This document shows, one piece after another, positions 56,068-64,000 of a stretch of 64,000 nucleotides of DNA; within the stretch, counting starts at the first letter, position 1, and each line of letters starts with the position of its first letter. Under the pieces are notes generated by a model. That model made no database searches, had not been told where the DNA came from, and saw only the letters and a program-made list of their open reading frames with translations. The translations under genes were made by a program, and so were the position numbers. Origin of the DNA: Hymenobacter persicinus (GTDB lineage: Bacteria; Bacteroidota; Bacteroidia; Cytophagales; Hymenobacteraceae); the NCBI RefSeq assembly GCF_004167665.1, contig NZ_SEWE01000024.1:1-64000 (forward strand), read 5' to 3'.

Positions 56068-56155
56068 CCAGCCTCGCGCGCCAGCCTGAATCGGACTAAC
56101 CTTTTGAGCTACCCGCTTGTTGCCTGCTAAAATCCCCTCCTTGTCCCATTCGAAG

Positions 56156-58090
56156 ATGATTGTTGAACCCGGTGAACTGCTGGCGGCCATTGACTCGCCC
56201 GACGACCTCAAGAAGCTCAGCCCGGAGCAGTTGGTGCAGCTAAGCCAGGAGCTGCGCCAGTTCATCATCGACTCCGTGTCCATCTACGGGGGACACTTCG
56301 GGGCTTCGCTGGGCGTGGTCGAGCTGTCGGTGGCGCTGCACTACGTGTTCAACACGCCCTACGACCAGCTCGTGTGGGATGTGGGCCACCAAGCGTACGG
56401 CCACAAAATCCTGACCGGCCGCCGGGACCGGTTTCCGACCAACCGCCGTTACGGGGGCATGTCGGGCTTCCCCAAGCGCAAGGAAAGCGAGTACGATGCC
56501 TTCGGCGTGGGCCACAGCTCCACCAGCATCGGCGCGGCCCTGGGCATGGCCGTGGCTTCCGACTATAAAGGCGAATTCGACCGCCAGCACATTGCCGTTA
56601 TCGGCGACGGAGCCATGACGGCCGGCATGGCCTTCGAGGCCCTGAACCACGCCGGCGTGACCAACTCCAACCTGCTGGTCATTCTCAACGACAACTGCAT
56701 GAGCATCGACCCCAACGTGGGCGCGCTCAAGGAATACCTCACCGACATCACCACCTCCCGCACCTACAACAAGGTGCGCGACGAGCTCTGGAACGTGCTG
56801 GGCAAGCTCAGCAAGTTTGGTCCCAACCCCCAGCAGGTGGCCCGCAAGGTGGAAGCGGCCATGAAGGCCACGCTGATGAAGCAGAGCAATCTGTTTGAGG
56901 CCCTCAAGTTCCGCTATTTCGGCCCCGTGGATGGGCACGACGTGCAGCACCTGGTGACCATCCTGAACGACCTGAAAAGCATTCCGGGCCCCAAGATCCT
57001 GCATTGCGTGACGGTGAAGGGCAAAGGCTACGCCCTGGCTGAGAAAGACCAGACCCTGTGGCACGCCCCGGGCTTGTTCGACAAAATCACCGGCGAGATT
57101 TACAAAAAGCACCACGACACCCCGCAGGCGCCCAAGTACCAGGACGTATTCGGGCACACGATGGTGGAGTTGGCCGAGCAGAACAGCAAGGTGATGGGCG
57201 TCACGCCGGCCATGCCGTCGGGCTCCTCGCTCAACATCATGATGGACGCCATGCCCGACCGCGCCTTCGACGTGGGCATTGCCGAGCAGCACGCCGTTGT
57301 GTTTTCCGCCGGCATGGCTACGCAAGGGCTGGTACCGTTTTGCAATATCTACTCGTCCTTCATGCAGCGGGCCTACGACCAGGTCCTGCACGACGTGGCG
57401 CTGCAAAATCTGAACGTGGTATTCTGCCTCGACCGAGCCGGTTTTGCCGGCGCCGACGGCCCCACCCACCACGGCTGCTACGACCTGGCCTACATGCGCT
57501 GCATTCCCAATATGGTGGTGTCGGCGCCGATGAACGAGGAAGAGCTGCGCAACCTGATGTACACGGCCCAGCTGCCCGACATGGGGCCGTTCACCATCCG
57601 CTACCCCCGCGGGGAAGGCGTGATGCCGGAGTGGCGCCTGCCGTTCAAGAAGATTGCTGTGGGCACCGGCCGGGTGGTGCGCGAGGGCGACGACGTGGCC
57701 ATCCTCAGCATCGGCCACATCGGCAACTACGCCGTGAAGGCCACGACCCAGCTGGCCGCCGAGGGTATCAGCGCCGGCCACTACGATATGCGCTTCTGCA
57801 AGCCCCTGGATGAGGAAATGCTGGCCGCCGTATGCAGCCGCTACAAGGCCATTGTGACCGTGGAAGACGGCTGCCTGCCCGGCGGTTTCGGCGCCGCGGT
57901 GCTGGAGTTTATGGCCGACCACGGCTACCACCTGCCCGTCACCCGCCTGGGCATCCCGGACCGGGTGGTGGAGCACGGCACCCAGGACGAGCTCTACAAG
58001 GAGTGCGGCTTCGACGCCGCCGGTATTGCCGCCGCCGTGCGCACCCTCAACGACAAAGTAGCCGCCAGCGCCACCAAGGTGTTATTCTAG
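56156..58090 (+). CDS. dxs: 1-deoxy-D-xylulose-5-phosphate synthase
   Basis: First enzyme of the MEP isoprenoid pathway. It condenses pyruvate and glyceraldehyde-3-phosphate using thiamine diphosphate. 644 residues from the ATG at 56156 (MIVEPGELLAAIDSP). Landmarks: YGGHFGASLGVVELSVALHY, WDVGHQAYGHKILTGRRDRF, the ThDP site VIGDGAMTAGMAFEALNHAG with ILNDNCMSI, HCVTVKGKGYALAEKD, the transketolase-type central domain DVGIAEQHAVVFSAGMA, RAGFAGADGPTHHG and a C-terminal domain. The in-frame TTG at 56117 is less likely. Confidence 0.97.
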   Translation: MIVEPGELLAAIDSPDDLKKLSPEQLVQLSQELRQFIIDSVSIYGGHFGASLGVVELSVALHYVFNTPYDQLVWDVGHQAYGHKILTGRRDRFPTNRRYGGMSGFPKRKESEYDAFGVGHSSTSIGAALGMAVASDYKGEFDRQHIAVIGDGAMTAGMAFEALNHAGVTNSNLLVILNDNCMSIDPNVGALKEYLTDITTSRTYNKVRDELWNVLGKLSKFGPNPQQVARKVEAAMKATLMKQSNLFEALKFRYFGPVDGHDVQHLVTILNDLKSIPGPKILHCVTVKGKGYALAEKDQTLWHAPGLFDKITGEIYKKHHDTPQAPKYQDVFGHTMVELAEQNSKVMGVTPAMPSGSSLNIMMDAMPDRAFDVGIAEQHAVVFSAGMATQGLVPFCNIYSSFMQRAYDQVLHDVALQNLNVVFCLDRAGFAGADGPTHHGCYDLAYMRCIPNMVVSAPMNEEELRNLMYTAQLPDMGPFTIRYPRGEGVMPEWRLPFKKIAVGTGRVVREGDDVAILSIGHIGNYAVKATTQLAAEGISAGHYDMRFCKPLDEEMLAAVCSRYKAIVTVEDGCLPGGFGAAVLEFMADHGYHLPVTRLGIPDRVVEHGTQDELYKECGFDAAGIAAAVRTLNDKVAASATKVLF

Positions 58091-58108
58091 CCCTACCGAC
58101 CGTAAACT

Positions 58109-58145
58109 AAAAAGCCGAAGCATCCCCGGGGTGCTTCGGCTTTTT
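58109..58145. terminator. Bidirectional terminator between dxs and the hybrid kinase
   Basis: A 14-bp stem (58109-58122 with 58132-58145) extended by cccc/gggg with one bulged T, with A5 and T5 ends. Serves the convergent dxs and kinase genes. Confidence 0.9.
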
Positions 58146-58162
58146 GACTTCTCAGCAGGGAC

Positions 58163-61100
58163 CTAGGCTGACCCCAGCTCTAGCTGCAGCTGGTGCAGTT
58201 CCTGGGTGAGTTGCGTGATGAGCTGGCGGAGCAAACGGACCGTCTGCTCGACCAGAGGCGGCAGCACGGCCTCATCGAAGGGCATTTGCCAGGAGTCCAG
58301 CTCCACCACGCCGGGCAGGATGCGGTAGACCTGCAGGTGGTCGAGGCTGGGCTTAAGCTTGTGGGTGGCGGCGCGCAGCAGCTGCACATCCTGCTGGGCT
58401 ACGGCCGCCGACATTTCCTGAATGGCTTCCTCGCTGCTTTCAATGAAGGATTCCAGCATAAGCACGGTAAAGGCCGGGTCGTTTTGCCCAATCTGCCGCA
58501 CCAGGTCGAGGTTGTAGAAAGGAGCAGCGGCGGCCGGCGAGTCCAGGGCAATAAGGGGCTCCTGCACCACCGATTCGGTGGCCACCTCGCCCAGAGTCCA
58601 GCGGCTGAGCATCTTCAGCAGATCCTCTTCCTGAAAGGGCTTGGAGAGGTAATCGTTCATGCCGGCCTGCAGACATTTCTCCCGCTCCCCTTTAATGGCG
58701 TTGGCGGTCAGGGCAATGATGGGCGTGCCCAGCCCGAGCTGCTCGCGCAGGTAGGCCGTAGCTTCCAGGCCGTTCATCACCGGCATCTGCACGTCCATCA
58801 GAATGGTGTCGAAGACGTGGTGACGCGCCAGCTCCACGGCCAGCGCCCCGTTTTCGGCTTCCTCCACCAGCAGGCCGGCATTGTGGAGAAATCCTTTGGC
58901 AATCTGACGGTTGAAGTAGTTGTCTTCAACCAACAGCACGCGCTGGCCCCGCAGCCGTTCCCGGGCGCTGGCCGTCACCACGGTTTTCTGGGGCAGGTCG
59001 GTGGGCTGACCGATGGGTAGGTGCAGCCGGAAGTGAATGCAGGTGCCGCGGTGCTTCTGGCTGTCAATTTGGATTTCGCCGCCCATGAGTTGCACCAATT
59101 GGCGGCTGATGCTGAGCCCCAGCCCGGTGCCCCCAAACTTGCGCGTGACGGAGGAGTCTTCTTGGCTGAACTCGTTGAAGATATCCGCCAGAAACTCCGC
59201 GTCGATGCCGATGCCGGTGTCCTCGACCTGGAAGTGCAGCTCGACCTGGGAGTCCGTGGCGGCTACCAGTTCGCAGGCAACCTGCACGGAGCCGCGCTCC
59301 GTGAACTTGAGGGCGTTGCCGGCCAGATTCAGCAGCACCTGCGTAATGCGGTAAGGGTCGCCGAGCAGGACGGCGGGCAGCCGCTCATCGGCCACCACGC
59401 GGAATAGCAGGCCTTTTTCCTCGGCTTTAAAGTGCAGGCTCTTGTCGATCTGGCGCAGCAGGCCGGGCACGCTGAACCCAATTCGCTCGAGCTGGAGCTG
59501 GTTGGCCCCGATTTTCGACAGATCCAGAATGTCGTTCAGAATGACCAGCAGGTTTTCCCCGGAAGTGGCAATGGCGTGCAGGTAGGTTTGCTGAGTGTGG
59601 GTGAGCTGGGTCTTAGCCAGCAGCTGCCCCATCCCCAGAATGGCATTCATGGGCGTGCGAATCTCGTGGCTCATGTTGGCCAGAAACAGCTCCTTAGCCC
59701 GCACCGACTCCTCGGCCTGCTCCTTGGCCGCCCGCAAATGGTTTTCCAGCTGCTTCTGGTGGGTGATGTCGAGGGCAATGACGATGGTGCCGTGCACCTC
59801 GTGGTGGTCGTTGTAGAGCGGCGCGGCGCTGATCAGCAGCCATTTCGGCTCGTTGTTTTTGCTGGTAATGGCCAGCTCGTACGTCTCTGAGTCGCCGAGC
59901 TGGCGGCGGCTTTCCTTGGCCTGGAGCAGCCCGTAGTCCTGGGGGCTGACCAGCCGGCTCATCACCAGGCCATTAATAAAGTCTTCCCGCGAGAAGCCCG
60001 TGATGTCGCAAATGGCCTGGTTGACGTAGGTGACCTGCCACGCCAGATCCATCTCCAGCAGGCCCAGGTTCATGTTTTCGATGATGGCGCGGTACTTCTC
60101 TTCGCTTTGGCGCAGGGCATCCTCGCTGTTTTTGCGCTCCGTGATGTCCACGAATTTCCACAGGTGACCAATGTAGCGGTCCTCCACGAAGATGGGTACG
60201 AAGTCGGCCTGCAGCGTCCGGCCGTCGTTGAGCACAAACAGCTCCCCGGTCACCAGCTGCTGCTGCTGGACAATGGCATTGTAGCGCTGCAAAAACTCCT
60301 CGGGGTGCTGAAGCAGGCCCTTGATGTCGCGGCCCAGGGAAGTGGTGTCGTAGCCAATCAGCTCCTGGGGAGTGGTGGGGAGGTGGAAGATGCGGCACAC
60401 GGCTTCGTTGGCCAGCACCACCCGGTGGTTTTCATCCTCCAGCAGCACGCCCTCCTGAAAGTTGGAAATGGTGGTAGACAGGCGCAGGGAGCTGGCTTCG
60501 AGCGCCGCATTGGCCTGGATGACGGCCGAAATATCCGTGTGCACCCCCGTCATAATCAACGGTTGGCCGTGTTCGTCGCGCTGCGTAATCATGCCGCGGG
60601 TGAGCACCCACTTGTAGCTACCGTCGTGGCAGCGCAGGCGGCGCTCCACCGAGTACATGGGTGCCTCCCCCCGCAGGTAGGCTGCGGAGGCATCCTGGCT
60701 CTTGGCCAGGTCGTCAGGGTGCACGTGCTGCAGCCAGGTGCCAGGCATGGCGTCGGGGCCGGTGGCGGGGTAGCCCAGCATCACGCGGTAGGCCTCCGAG
60801 AAAAACTCCTCGCCGGTTTGGTAATTGAATTCCCAGGCCCCGTCGCCAAACCGCTCAATGGCCTGCCGCCAGCGTTGGGCGTAGGCCTGCACGGTTTCTT
60901 CGGCTTGTTTGAGGGCCGTAATGTCTTCCAAAAGCCCGATGAAAGGGGCGGGGTGGGGCTGGGGCTGGAGTTTGAGGCGCACCCACACGGTGCGACTATC
61001 AGCGCGCCGCAACCGCAAATCGAAGCGCAGGGGCTGGGCTGCCGCCAGTTGGCGCCGGAATTCATCGGGGGACACGCCCGCTTCGGCCAGGGCGTGCAGT

Positions 61101-61270
61101 AGCAGTTCCGGCAGGGGTGAGGCGTAGCCCGTGAGTTGCTCCAGGCCCGGGTTGGCCCACGTCAGGCGCCCGTCGCGGCCGACCAGCACCACGGCGGCAA
61201 ACACATCTTCCAGCAAGGCGAAGCTTGGATTGCCGGTGTCAGGAACGGGGCTGGCAGTGGAAAGATGCAC
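58163..61270 (-). CDS. Hybrid sensor histidine kinase with PAS domains, receiver and Hpt
   Basis: 1035 residues, no clear signal peptide or membrane helix, so probably cytoplasmic. Four PAS/PAC units fill about residues 15-520 (for example GRDGRLTWANPGLEQLTGY and NHRVVLANEAVCRIFHL). The HisKA phospho-acceptor is H535 in NMSHEIRTPMN. The ATPase domain includes LNLAGNALKFTERG, IEDTGIGIDAE-like VEDTGIGI, and FGGTGLGLSISRQL. The receiver (about 775-895) starts RVLLVEDN with D826 in LMDVQMP. A C-terminal Hpt-like bundle has H970 in RAATHKLKPS. All phosphorelay residues are present, but no response regulator with an output domain is adjacent; the GAF-LytTR protein lacks a receiver. The signal is unknown. 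Confidence 0.93.
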   Translation of the reverse strand: MHLSTASPVPDTGNPSFALLEDVFAAVVLVGRDGRLTWANPGLEQLTGYASPLPELLLHALAEAGVSPDEFRRQLAAAQPLRFDLRLRRADSRTVWVRLKLQPQPHPAPFIGLLEDITALKQAEETVQAYAQRWRQAIERFGDGAWEFNYQTGEEFFSEAYRVMLGYPATGPDAMPGTWLQHVHPDDLAKSQDASAAYLRGEAPMYSVERRLRCHDGSYKWVLTRGMITQRDEHGQPLIMTGVHTDISAVIQANAALEASSLRLSTTISNFQEGVLLEDENHRVVLANEAVCRIFHLPTTPQELIGYDTTSLGRDIKGLLQHPEEFLQRYNAIVQQQQLVTGELFVLNDGRTLQADFVPIFVEDRYIGHLWKFVDITERKNSEDALRQSEEKYRAIIENMNLGLLEMDLAWQVTYVNQAICDITGFSREDFINGLVMSRLVSPQDYGLLQAKESRRQLGDSETYELAITSKNNEPKWLLISAAPLYNDHHEVHGTIVIALDITHQKQLENHLRAAKEQAEESVRAKELFLANMSHEIRTPMNAILGMGQLLAKTQLTHTQQTYLHAIATSGENLLVILNDILDLSKIGANQLQLERIGFSVPGLLRQIDKSLHFKAEEKGLLFRVVADERLPAVLLGDPYRITQVLLNLAGNALKFTERGSVQVACELVAATDSQVELHFQVEDTGIGIDAEFLADIFNEFSQEDSSVTRKFGGTGLGLSISRQLVQLMGGEIQIDSQKHRGTCIHFRLHLPIGQPTDLPQKTVVTASARERLRGQRVLLVEDNYFNRQIAKGFLHNAGLLVEEAENGALAVELARHHVFDTILMDVQMPVMNGLEATAYLREQLGLGTPIIALTANAIKGEREKCLQAGMNDYLSKPFQEEDLLKMLSRWTLGEVATESVVQEPLIALDSPAAAAPFYNLDLVRQIGQNDPAFTVLMLESFIESSEEAIQEMSAAVAQQDVQLLRAATHKLKPSLDHLQVYRILPGVVELDSWQMPFDEAVLPPLVEQTVRLLRQLITQLTQELHQLQLELGSA

Positions 61271-61438
61271 GACAGGAAACAGGTTAGGTGAGCCGGAGCC
61301 AAGAACGGCGGGCAGTACGATTTCCGCTACCCAATTGTGGAACGGCGTTTTTCTGGGGTAGTCGGGGCAGGGTAATCGTTTGAAAATATAATGATTATTG
61401 TATGGGGTTTGAATTTAAAGAGGCAAAATTTATCCGAG

Positions 61439-61478
61439 CGAACTAATGTATGTACAATGATGTATGTACATTAGTTCG
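61439..61478 (+). promoter_or_regulatory. Palindromic operator upstream of yceI
   Basis: cgaactaatgta (61439-61450) and its exact complement tacattagttcg (61467-61478) form a 12-bp inverted repeat. Inside, tgtatgtaca occurs as a direct repeat, so several half-sites are nested. It abuts the -7 element at 61479, the place where a repressor would block RNA polymerase. MarR or TetR type regulators bind sites of this kind; none is encoded nearby. Confidence 0.65.
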
Positions 61479-61486
61479 TATGTTTG
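61479..61486 (+). promoter_or_regulatory. Predicted yceI -7 element
   Basis: TATGTTTG, exact TAnnTTTG match, immediately after the palindrome. The -33 region is covered by the palindrome and lacks TTG at normal spacing. Leader ~80 nt. Confidence 0.55.
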
Positions 61487-61572
61487 CAACGCCGGAGCAG
61501 CTAAGTAAGTAAGCTGGCTACAACCGGACTCACCCTGAAAATTAACTTTTCACTTTCAACTTTTCCTTCATC

Positions 61573-62106
61573 ATGGCTACGACCAAATGGGCGCTTGACC
61601 CAACCCACTCCGAAGTTCAGTTCAAAGTAAAGCACCTCGTTATTTCGACCGTTACGGGCTCGTTCAAAAAGTTCGAGGGCGAAGCCGAAACCGAGGGCGA
61701 CTCGTTTGAAAACGCCAAAGTGCGCTTCTCGGCCGACATCAACAGCATTGACACGAACCAGGAGCAGCGCGACGAGCACCTGAAGGGCGCCGACTTCTTC
61801 GACGCGGCCACGTATCCTCAGCTGACCTTCGTGTCGACTTCCTTCACGAAAGTGAGCGGCTCAGACTACAAGCTGACCGGCGACCTGACCATTCACGGCG
61901 TCACCAACCCCGTGACCTTCGACGTGGAGTACGGCGGCGCCGCCGGCGACTTCTACGGCAACACCAAAGCTGGTTTCGACGTGACGGGCAAAATCAACCG
62001 CAAAGACTTCGGCCTGACCTGGAGCGGCGTAACCGAAGCGGGTTCCATCGTGGTAAGCGAGGACGTGAAGCTCTCGGCCAGCGTGCAGTTCACCAAGCAA
62101 GCCTAA
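61573..62106 (+). CDS. YceI family protein
   Basis: 177 residues, lipocalin-like beta barrel that in characterised members binds polyisoprenoids. The family pattern is complete: start TKWALDPTHSEVQFKVKHL, VTGSFKKFEGE, FSADINSIDTNQEQRDEHLKG (cut here to its core), GDLTIHGVTNPVTFDVEYGG and FDVTGKINRKDFGLTWSG. No signal peptide is present, so it is probably cytoplasmic, unlike E. coli YceI. Strong palindromic operator and promoter upstream suggest inducible expression. Confidence 0.94.
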   Translation: MATTKWALDPTHSEVQFKVKHLVISTVTGSFKKFEGEAETEGDSFENAKVRFSADINSIDTNQEQRDEHLKGADFFDAATYPQLTFVSTSFTKVSGSDYKLTGDLTIHGVTNPVTFDVEYGGAAGDFYGNTKAGFDVTGKINRKDFGLTWSGVTEAGSIVVSEDVKLSASVQFTKQA

Positions 62107-62166
62107 TTGTTGGTCGCTCAGGCCCGCGGATCTGCCCCACGGGCTCCGGGCGGCCTTCCTGCTTAA

Positions 62167-62198
62167 GAAGCCGAAGTAGCGCCTGCTGCTTCGGCTTC
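62167..62198 (+). terminator. Terminator after yceI
   Basis: A 14-bp stem with one G-U pair (62167-62180 with 62185-62198), loop gcct, and a short T-rich tail, ~60 nt after the yceI stop. Confidence 0.75.
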
Positions 62199-62264
62199 TT
62201 CGTGTTTAAACCGCCGCCGGGACGCATATTTGCGTCTCCACACCTCTATCTGCCAACTGTCCGT

Positions 62265-63020
62265 ATGCCTGCCTCTCAACCTACCCTCGTTTTTCTCCAC
62301 GGCTTTGCCGAAAGCCGCGAAATCTGGTCGGAGTTGCTGCCGGGACTGCCGGAGCACTACCGGGTGCTGAACCTGAACCTGCTCGGTCACGGCACCAACA
62401 TCCACGACGTGCGCGACTACAGCATGGAGGCCCAAGCCCGCTACGTGGCCGACAAGCTTCAGGCCGCCGGCGTCGGCAAGGCGCTTCTGGTGGGCCACAG
62501 CATGGGTGGCTACGTGGCCCTGGCCTTTGCCGAGCGGTGGCCCGAGCGGGTGGCCGGCCTGGCCCTGATTAATTCCTCGGCCTACGCCGACTCGGAGGAA
62601 AAAAAGGCCAACCGCGAGAAAAACGTGGCCTTCGTGGAGCGCCACGGGGTGGAGAAGTTCATGGAATCATTTATCCGGCCCCTGTTTGCGCCCGCCCACC
62701 GGGAGTCGATGGGCCGGCAGCGGGAGTTTCTGGAGGAAATCGGCAAGGCCACGCCCGCCGAAACCATCATCGGCGGCATGCGGGCCATGGCCGCCCGCCC
62801 TGACCGTACCAACGTGCTGCGCACGGCCAAGTTTCCGGTGCTGCTGGTGGCGGGCAAGGACGATGTGGCCGTGCCCCTGGAGCAGTCGGTAGCCCAGGCC
62901 CCGCTGGCGCCCGTGGCCCACGCCCTGTTCCTGGCCGACGTCGGGCACCTGGCCTATTTTGAGGAGCCCGAGCTAACGCGCCGGGCTATTCTGCAACTAG
63001 CGGAAGAAATAGCCGGATAA
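62265..63020 (+). CDS. Alpha/beta-fold hydrolase
   Basis: 251 residues from the ATG at 62265 (MPASQPTLVFLHGFAESREI). Oxyanion-hole motif FLHGFAES, nucleophile elbow LLVGHSMGGYVALAFAE with Ser, acid in LLVAGKDDVAVPLE, and His in ADVGHLAYFEEPE. The size and pattern resemble small esterases such as BioH/MenH relatives, but no biosynthetic neighbour fixes the substrate. No signal peptide, so cytoplasmic. Confidence 0.9.
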   Translation: MPASQPTLVFLHGFAESREIWSELLPGLPEHYRVLNLNLLGHGTNIHDVRDYSMEAQARYVADKLQAAGVGKALLVGHSMGGYVALAFAERWPERVAGLALINSSAYADSEEKKANREKNVAFVERHGVEKFMESFIRPLFAPAHRESMGRQREFLEEIGKATPAETIIGGMRAMAARPDRTNVLRTAKFPVLLVAGKDDVAVPLEQSVAQAPLAPVAHALFLADVGHLAYFEEPELTRRAILQLAEEIAG

Positions 63021-63034
63021 GAAGGCCATCTGTT

Positions 63035-63058
63035 TATACTGGCCAGGGCAGTACACCC
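63035..63058. other. TACTGGC-type operator-like site between convergent genes
   Basis: tatactggcca (63035-63045) followed by cagtacaccc (63049-63058), giving TACTG-N7-CAGTA. The first word is identical to 42110-42120, and the complement of the second occurs at 42088-42096 as gggtgtactg. It ends inside the stop codon of the TonB-domain gene. Confidence 0.4.
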
Positions 63059-63870
63059 TATTTCTTAGCCGGCGTGATGGGAGCCGCGTAGTTTGGATAT
63101 ACCGTCACAACTGCCTGGTAGGTGACGGGTACTTTGCGGCCCTGCTGCCGGGCCGGCTCCCAGCGGAGCCGGTACACGGTTTCTTCCACCCGCTGTTGTA
63201 TGCGCTGAGTAATCCCCGGACCCGACCGGGGCTTCACCTGCGACACCAAGCCAGTGGTGTCAATGACAAACTGGACCGGCACGGTGATGGGAGCGTGGCC
63301 GTCGGGCAGCCCGGCGGAGTTGGCGCGCAGCTGGTTTTCCAGGGTCAACTCTACCCCGTTTGACTGCTTGACCACGATAAAGCGAGGCGGCTGACTGACT
63401 TTATCGGCCGGCAGTGCGGGTACTTCGGCCGCCACGGGGGTGGGCGGCACCGTAAAGGACTGGGTGTAGCTGACGGCCACTGCCTCGCCATTTTGGTAGC
63501 CCGGATACCAGTTGGGCATCGAGGCTACTACCCGTAGGGCTTCGGCTTCCAGGGCGTCACCGGTTCCCTTCTGAACCTGAGCATTGCAAATGTGCCCGTC
63601 CGCTGCAATAACGAAGTTAATAAACACGCGCCGCGGGCCGGCTCCAGAGGCCGGACCGACCGCCGGCACCCGGAAGGCCTGGGCAAAGTAGCGGCTGAGG
63701 GCCGCCTGCTGCCCCGGAAACTGCGGCATCTGTTCGGTGTATTCGTAGACGCGCTGGCCAGGCTTAAGACACGGAACGGGCTTGGCTTGCTTCGGATTCT
63801 GAGCAAATGCGGCAGTGACCGGCAGAGACAGTAGGCCGAGCAGCAAGCCGGCAACAGTAGGGAAGCGCAT
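63058..63870 (-). CDS. Secreted protein with two TonB C-terminal-like domains
   Basis: 270 residues. The N-terminus is a cleavable signal peptide (VAGLLLGLLSLPVTAAFAQ) rather than the membrane anchor plus Pro-rich spanner of a true TonB. Two TonB_C-like units follow, about 60-145 (VFINFVIAADGHICNAQVQK) and 175-265 (VPVQFVIDTTGLVSQVKPRS, RLRWEPARQQGRKVPVTYQ). Single-domain secreted relatives are common in Bacteroidota and their role is unknown; it is often annotated simply as energy transducer TonB. Without an anchor it is unlikely to energise transporters itself. Confidence 0.85.
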   Translation of the reverse strand: MRFPTVAGLLLGLLSLPVTAAFAQNPKQAKPVPCLKPGQRVYEYTEQMPQFPGQQAALSRYFAQAFRVPAVGPASGAGPRRVFINFVIAADGHICNAQVQKGTGDALEAEALRVVASMPNWYPGYQNGEAVAVSYTQSFTVPPTPVAAEVPALPADKVSQPPRFIVVKQSNGVELTLENQLRANSAGLPDGHAPITVPVQFVIDTTGLVSQVKPRSGPGITQRIQQRVEETVYRLRWEPARQQGRKVPVTYQAVVTVYPNYAAPITPAKK

Positions 63871-64000
63871 GGTAAGACGGTGGTGAAACAGAGGAAGAGT
63901 AGGCCTTCAGCAAGCCCAGTTCAATCATGCGCTCGGCAATCTGCCCGGCGCTGGTAGCGCGTAGGATACGATACGCCTCAGCGCGTGCTAGTGCTATCGG
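63766..64000 (-). CDS. Possible C-terminal fragment of a gene beyond the right edge
   Basis: Reading leftwards from 64000 one minus-strand frame is open to a TAA at 63766-63768. The first ~35 residues look protein-like (LARAEAYRILRATSAGQIAE, then RMIELGLLKAY). The rest overlaps the TonB-domain gene by 105 nt, which is unusual. The other two frames close at once. It may be a real C-terminus or chance. Confidence 0.25.

Larger units (their letters stand above)
61271..61572. other. 302-nt divergent intergenic region
   Basis: It contains no gene. The half nearest the kinase is ordinary; 61380-61500 is markedly AT-rich and holds the yceI operator and promoter described separately. I see no clear promoter for the kinase. 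Confidence 0.5.

Overview
The window comes from a high-GC member of the Bacteroidota (phylum-level call firm; a Hymenobacter-like Cytophagales genus is my inference from gene content, GC and protein style). The evidence is direct. There is a 2495-residue SprA, the outer-membrane translocon of the type IX secretion system. Two predicted T9SS cargo proteins carry C-terminal sorting regions. At least a dozen start regions contain the Bacteroidota promoter element TAnnTTTG. DUF4292 and DUF3078 proteins are present, and Shine-Dalgarno sequences are nearly absent. I see no tRNA, rRNA, insertion sequence, prophage or CRISPR array. Most of the window is chromosomal core.

Layout, left to right. 1-9900: an M28 peptidase (cut by the edge), VanZ and gcvH, then sprA and ruvA, all on the minus strand. 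10182-16657: maeB, a LysM lytic transglycosylase, gatA and two tandem tatA genes. 16871-20425: a GH97 glucosidase divergent from a GAF-LytTR regulator. 20700-28881: an envelope cluster (EnvC-like activator, DUF4292 lipoprotein, TPR protein, sugar nucleotidyltransferase, dUTPase, polysaccharide flippase) plus an enoyl-CoA hydratase. 29065-31835: mscL, a DUF3078 protein, a small secreted basic protein and a beta-barrel protein. 32040-37171: the rimP-nusA-infB operon, whose leader carries its own promoter followed by a terminator-like hairpin. 37291-47550: a large T9SS type B surface protein, an EEP-family hydrolase, cysS, an M28/glutaminyl-cyclase-like lipoprotein, msrB, an LD-carboxypeptidase and a T9SS-sorted esterase. 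47597-53660: a MATE exporter, then a methionine-pathway unit. 53759-64000: a LysM protein, a small lipoprotein, an LPG-synthase-like membrane protein, dxs, a hybrid histidine kinase, YceI, an alpha/beta hydrolase and a TonB-domain protein.

The most interesting locus is the methionine unit at 49102-53660 on the minus strand. A textbook TTTG-N19-TAnnTTTG promoter is followed by a SAM-I-type riboswitch. Only 9 nt after its closing stem begins a 52-codon ORF too short for normal gene calling, which ends in Cys-Cys-Cys-Cys-Val-Cys-Cys-Cys-stop. Then come a 207-nt spacer and metY, metX and hom. I propose that the leader senses both the end product (SAM, by the aptamer) and the sulfur donor or charged Cys-tRNA (by translation of the poly-Cys ORF) before letting the ribosome or polymerase reach metY. 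Other signals worth a check are probable leaderless starts of cysS and the LD-carboxypeptidase, a 27-bp perfect hairpin after sprA, a palindromic operator at yceI, an 18-bp inverted repeat between GH97 and the LytTR regulator, and a repeated TACTGGC operator-like motif.
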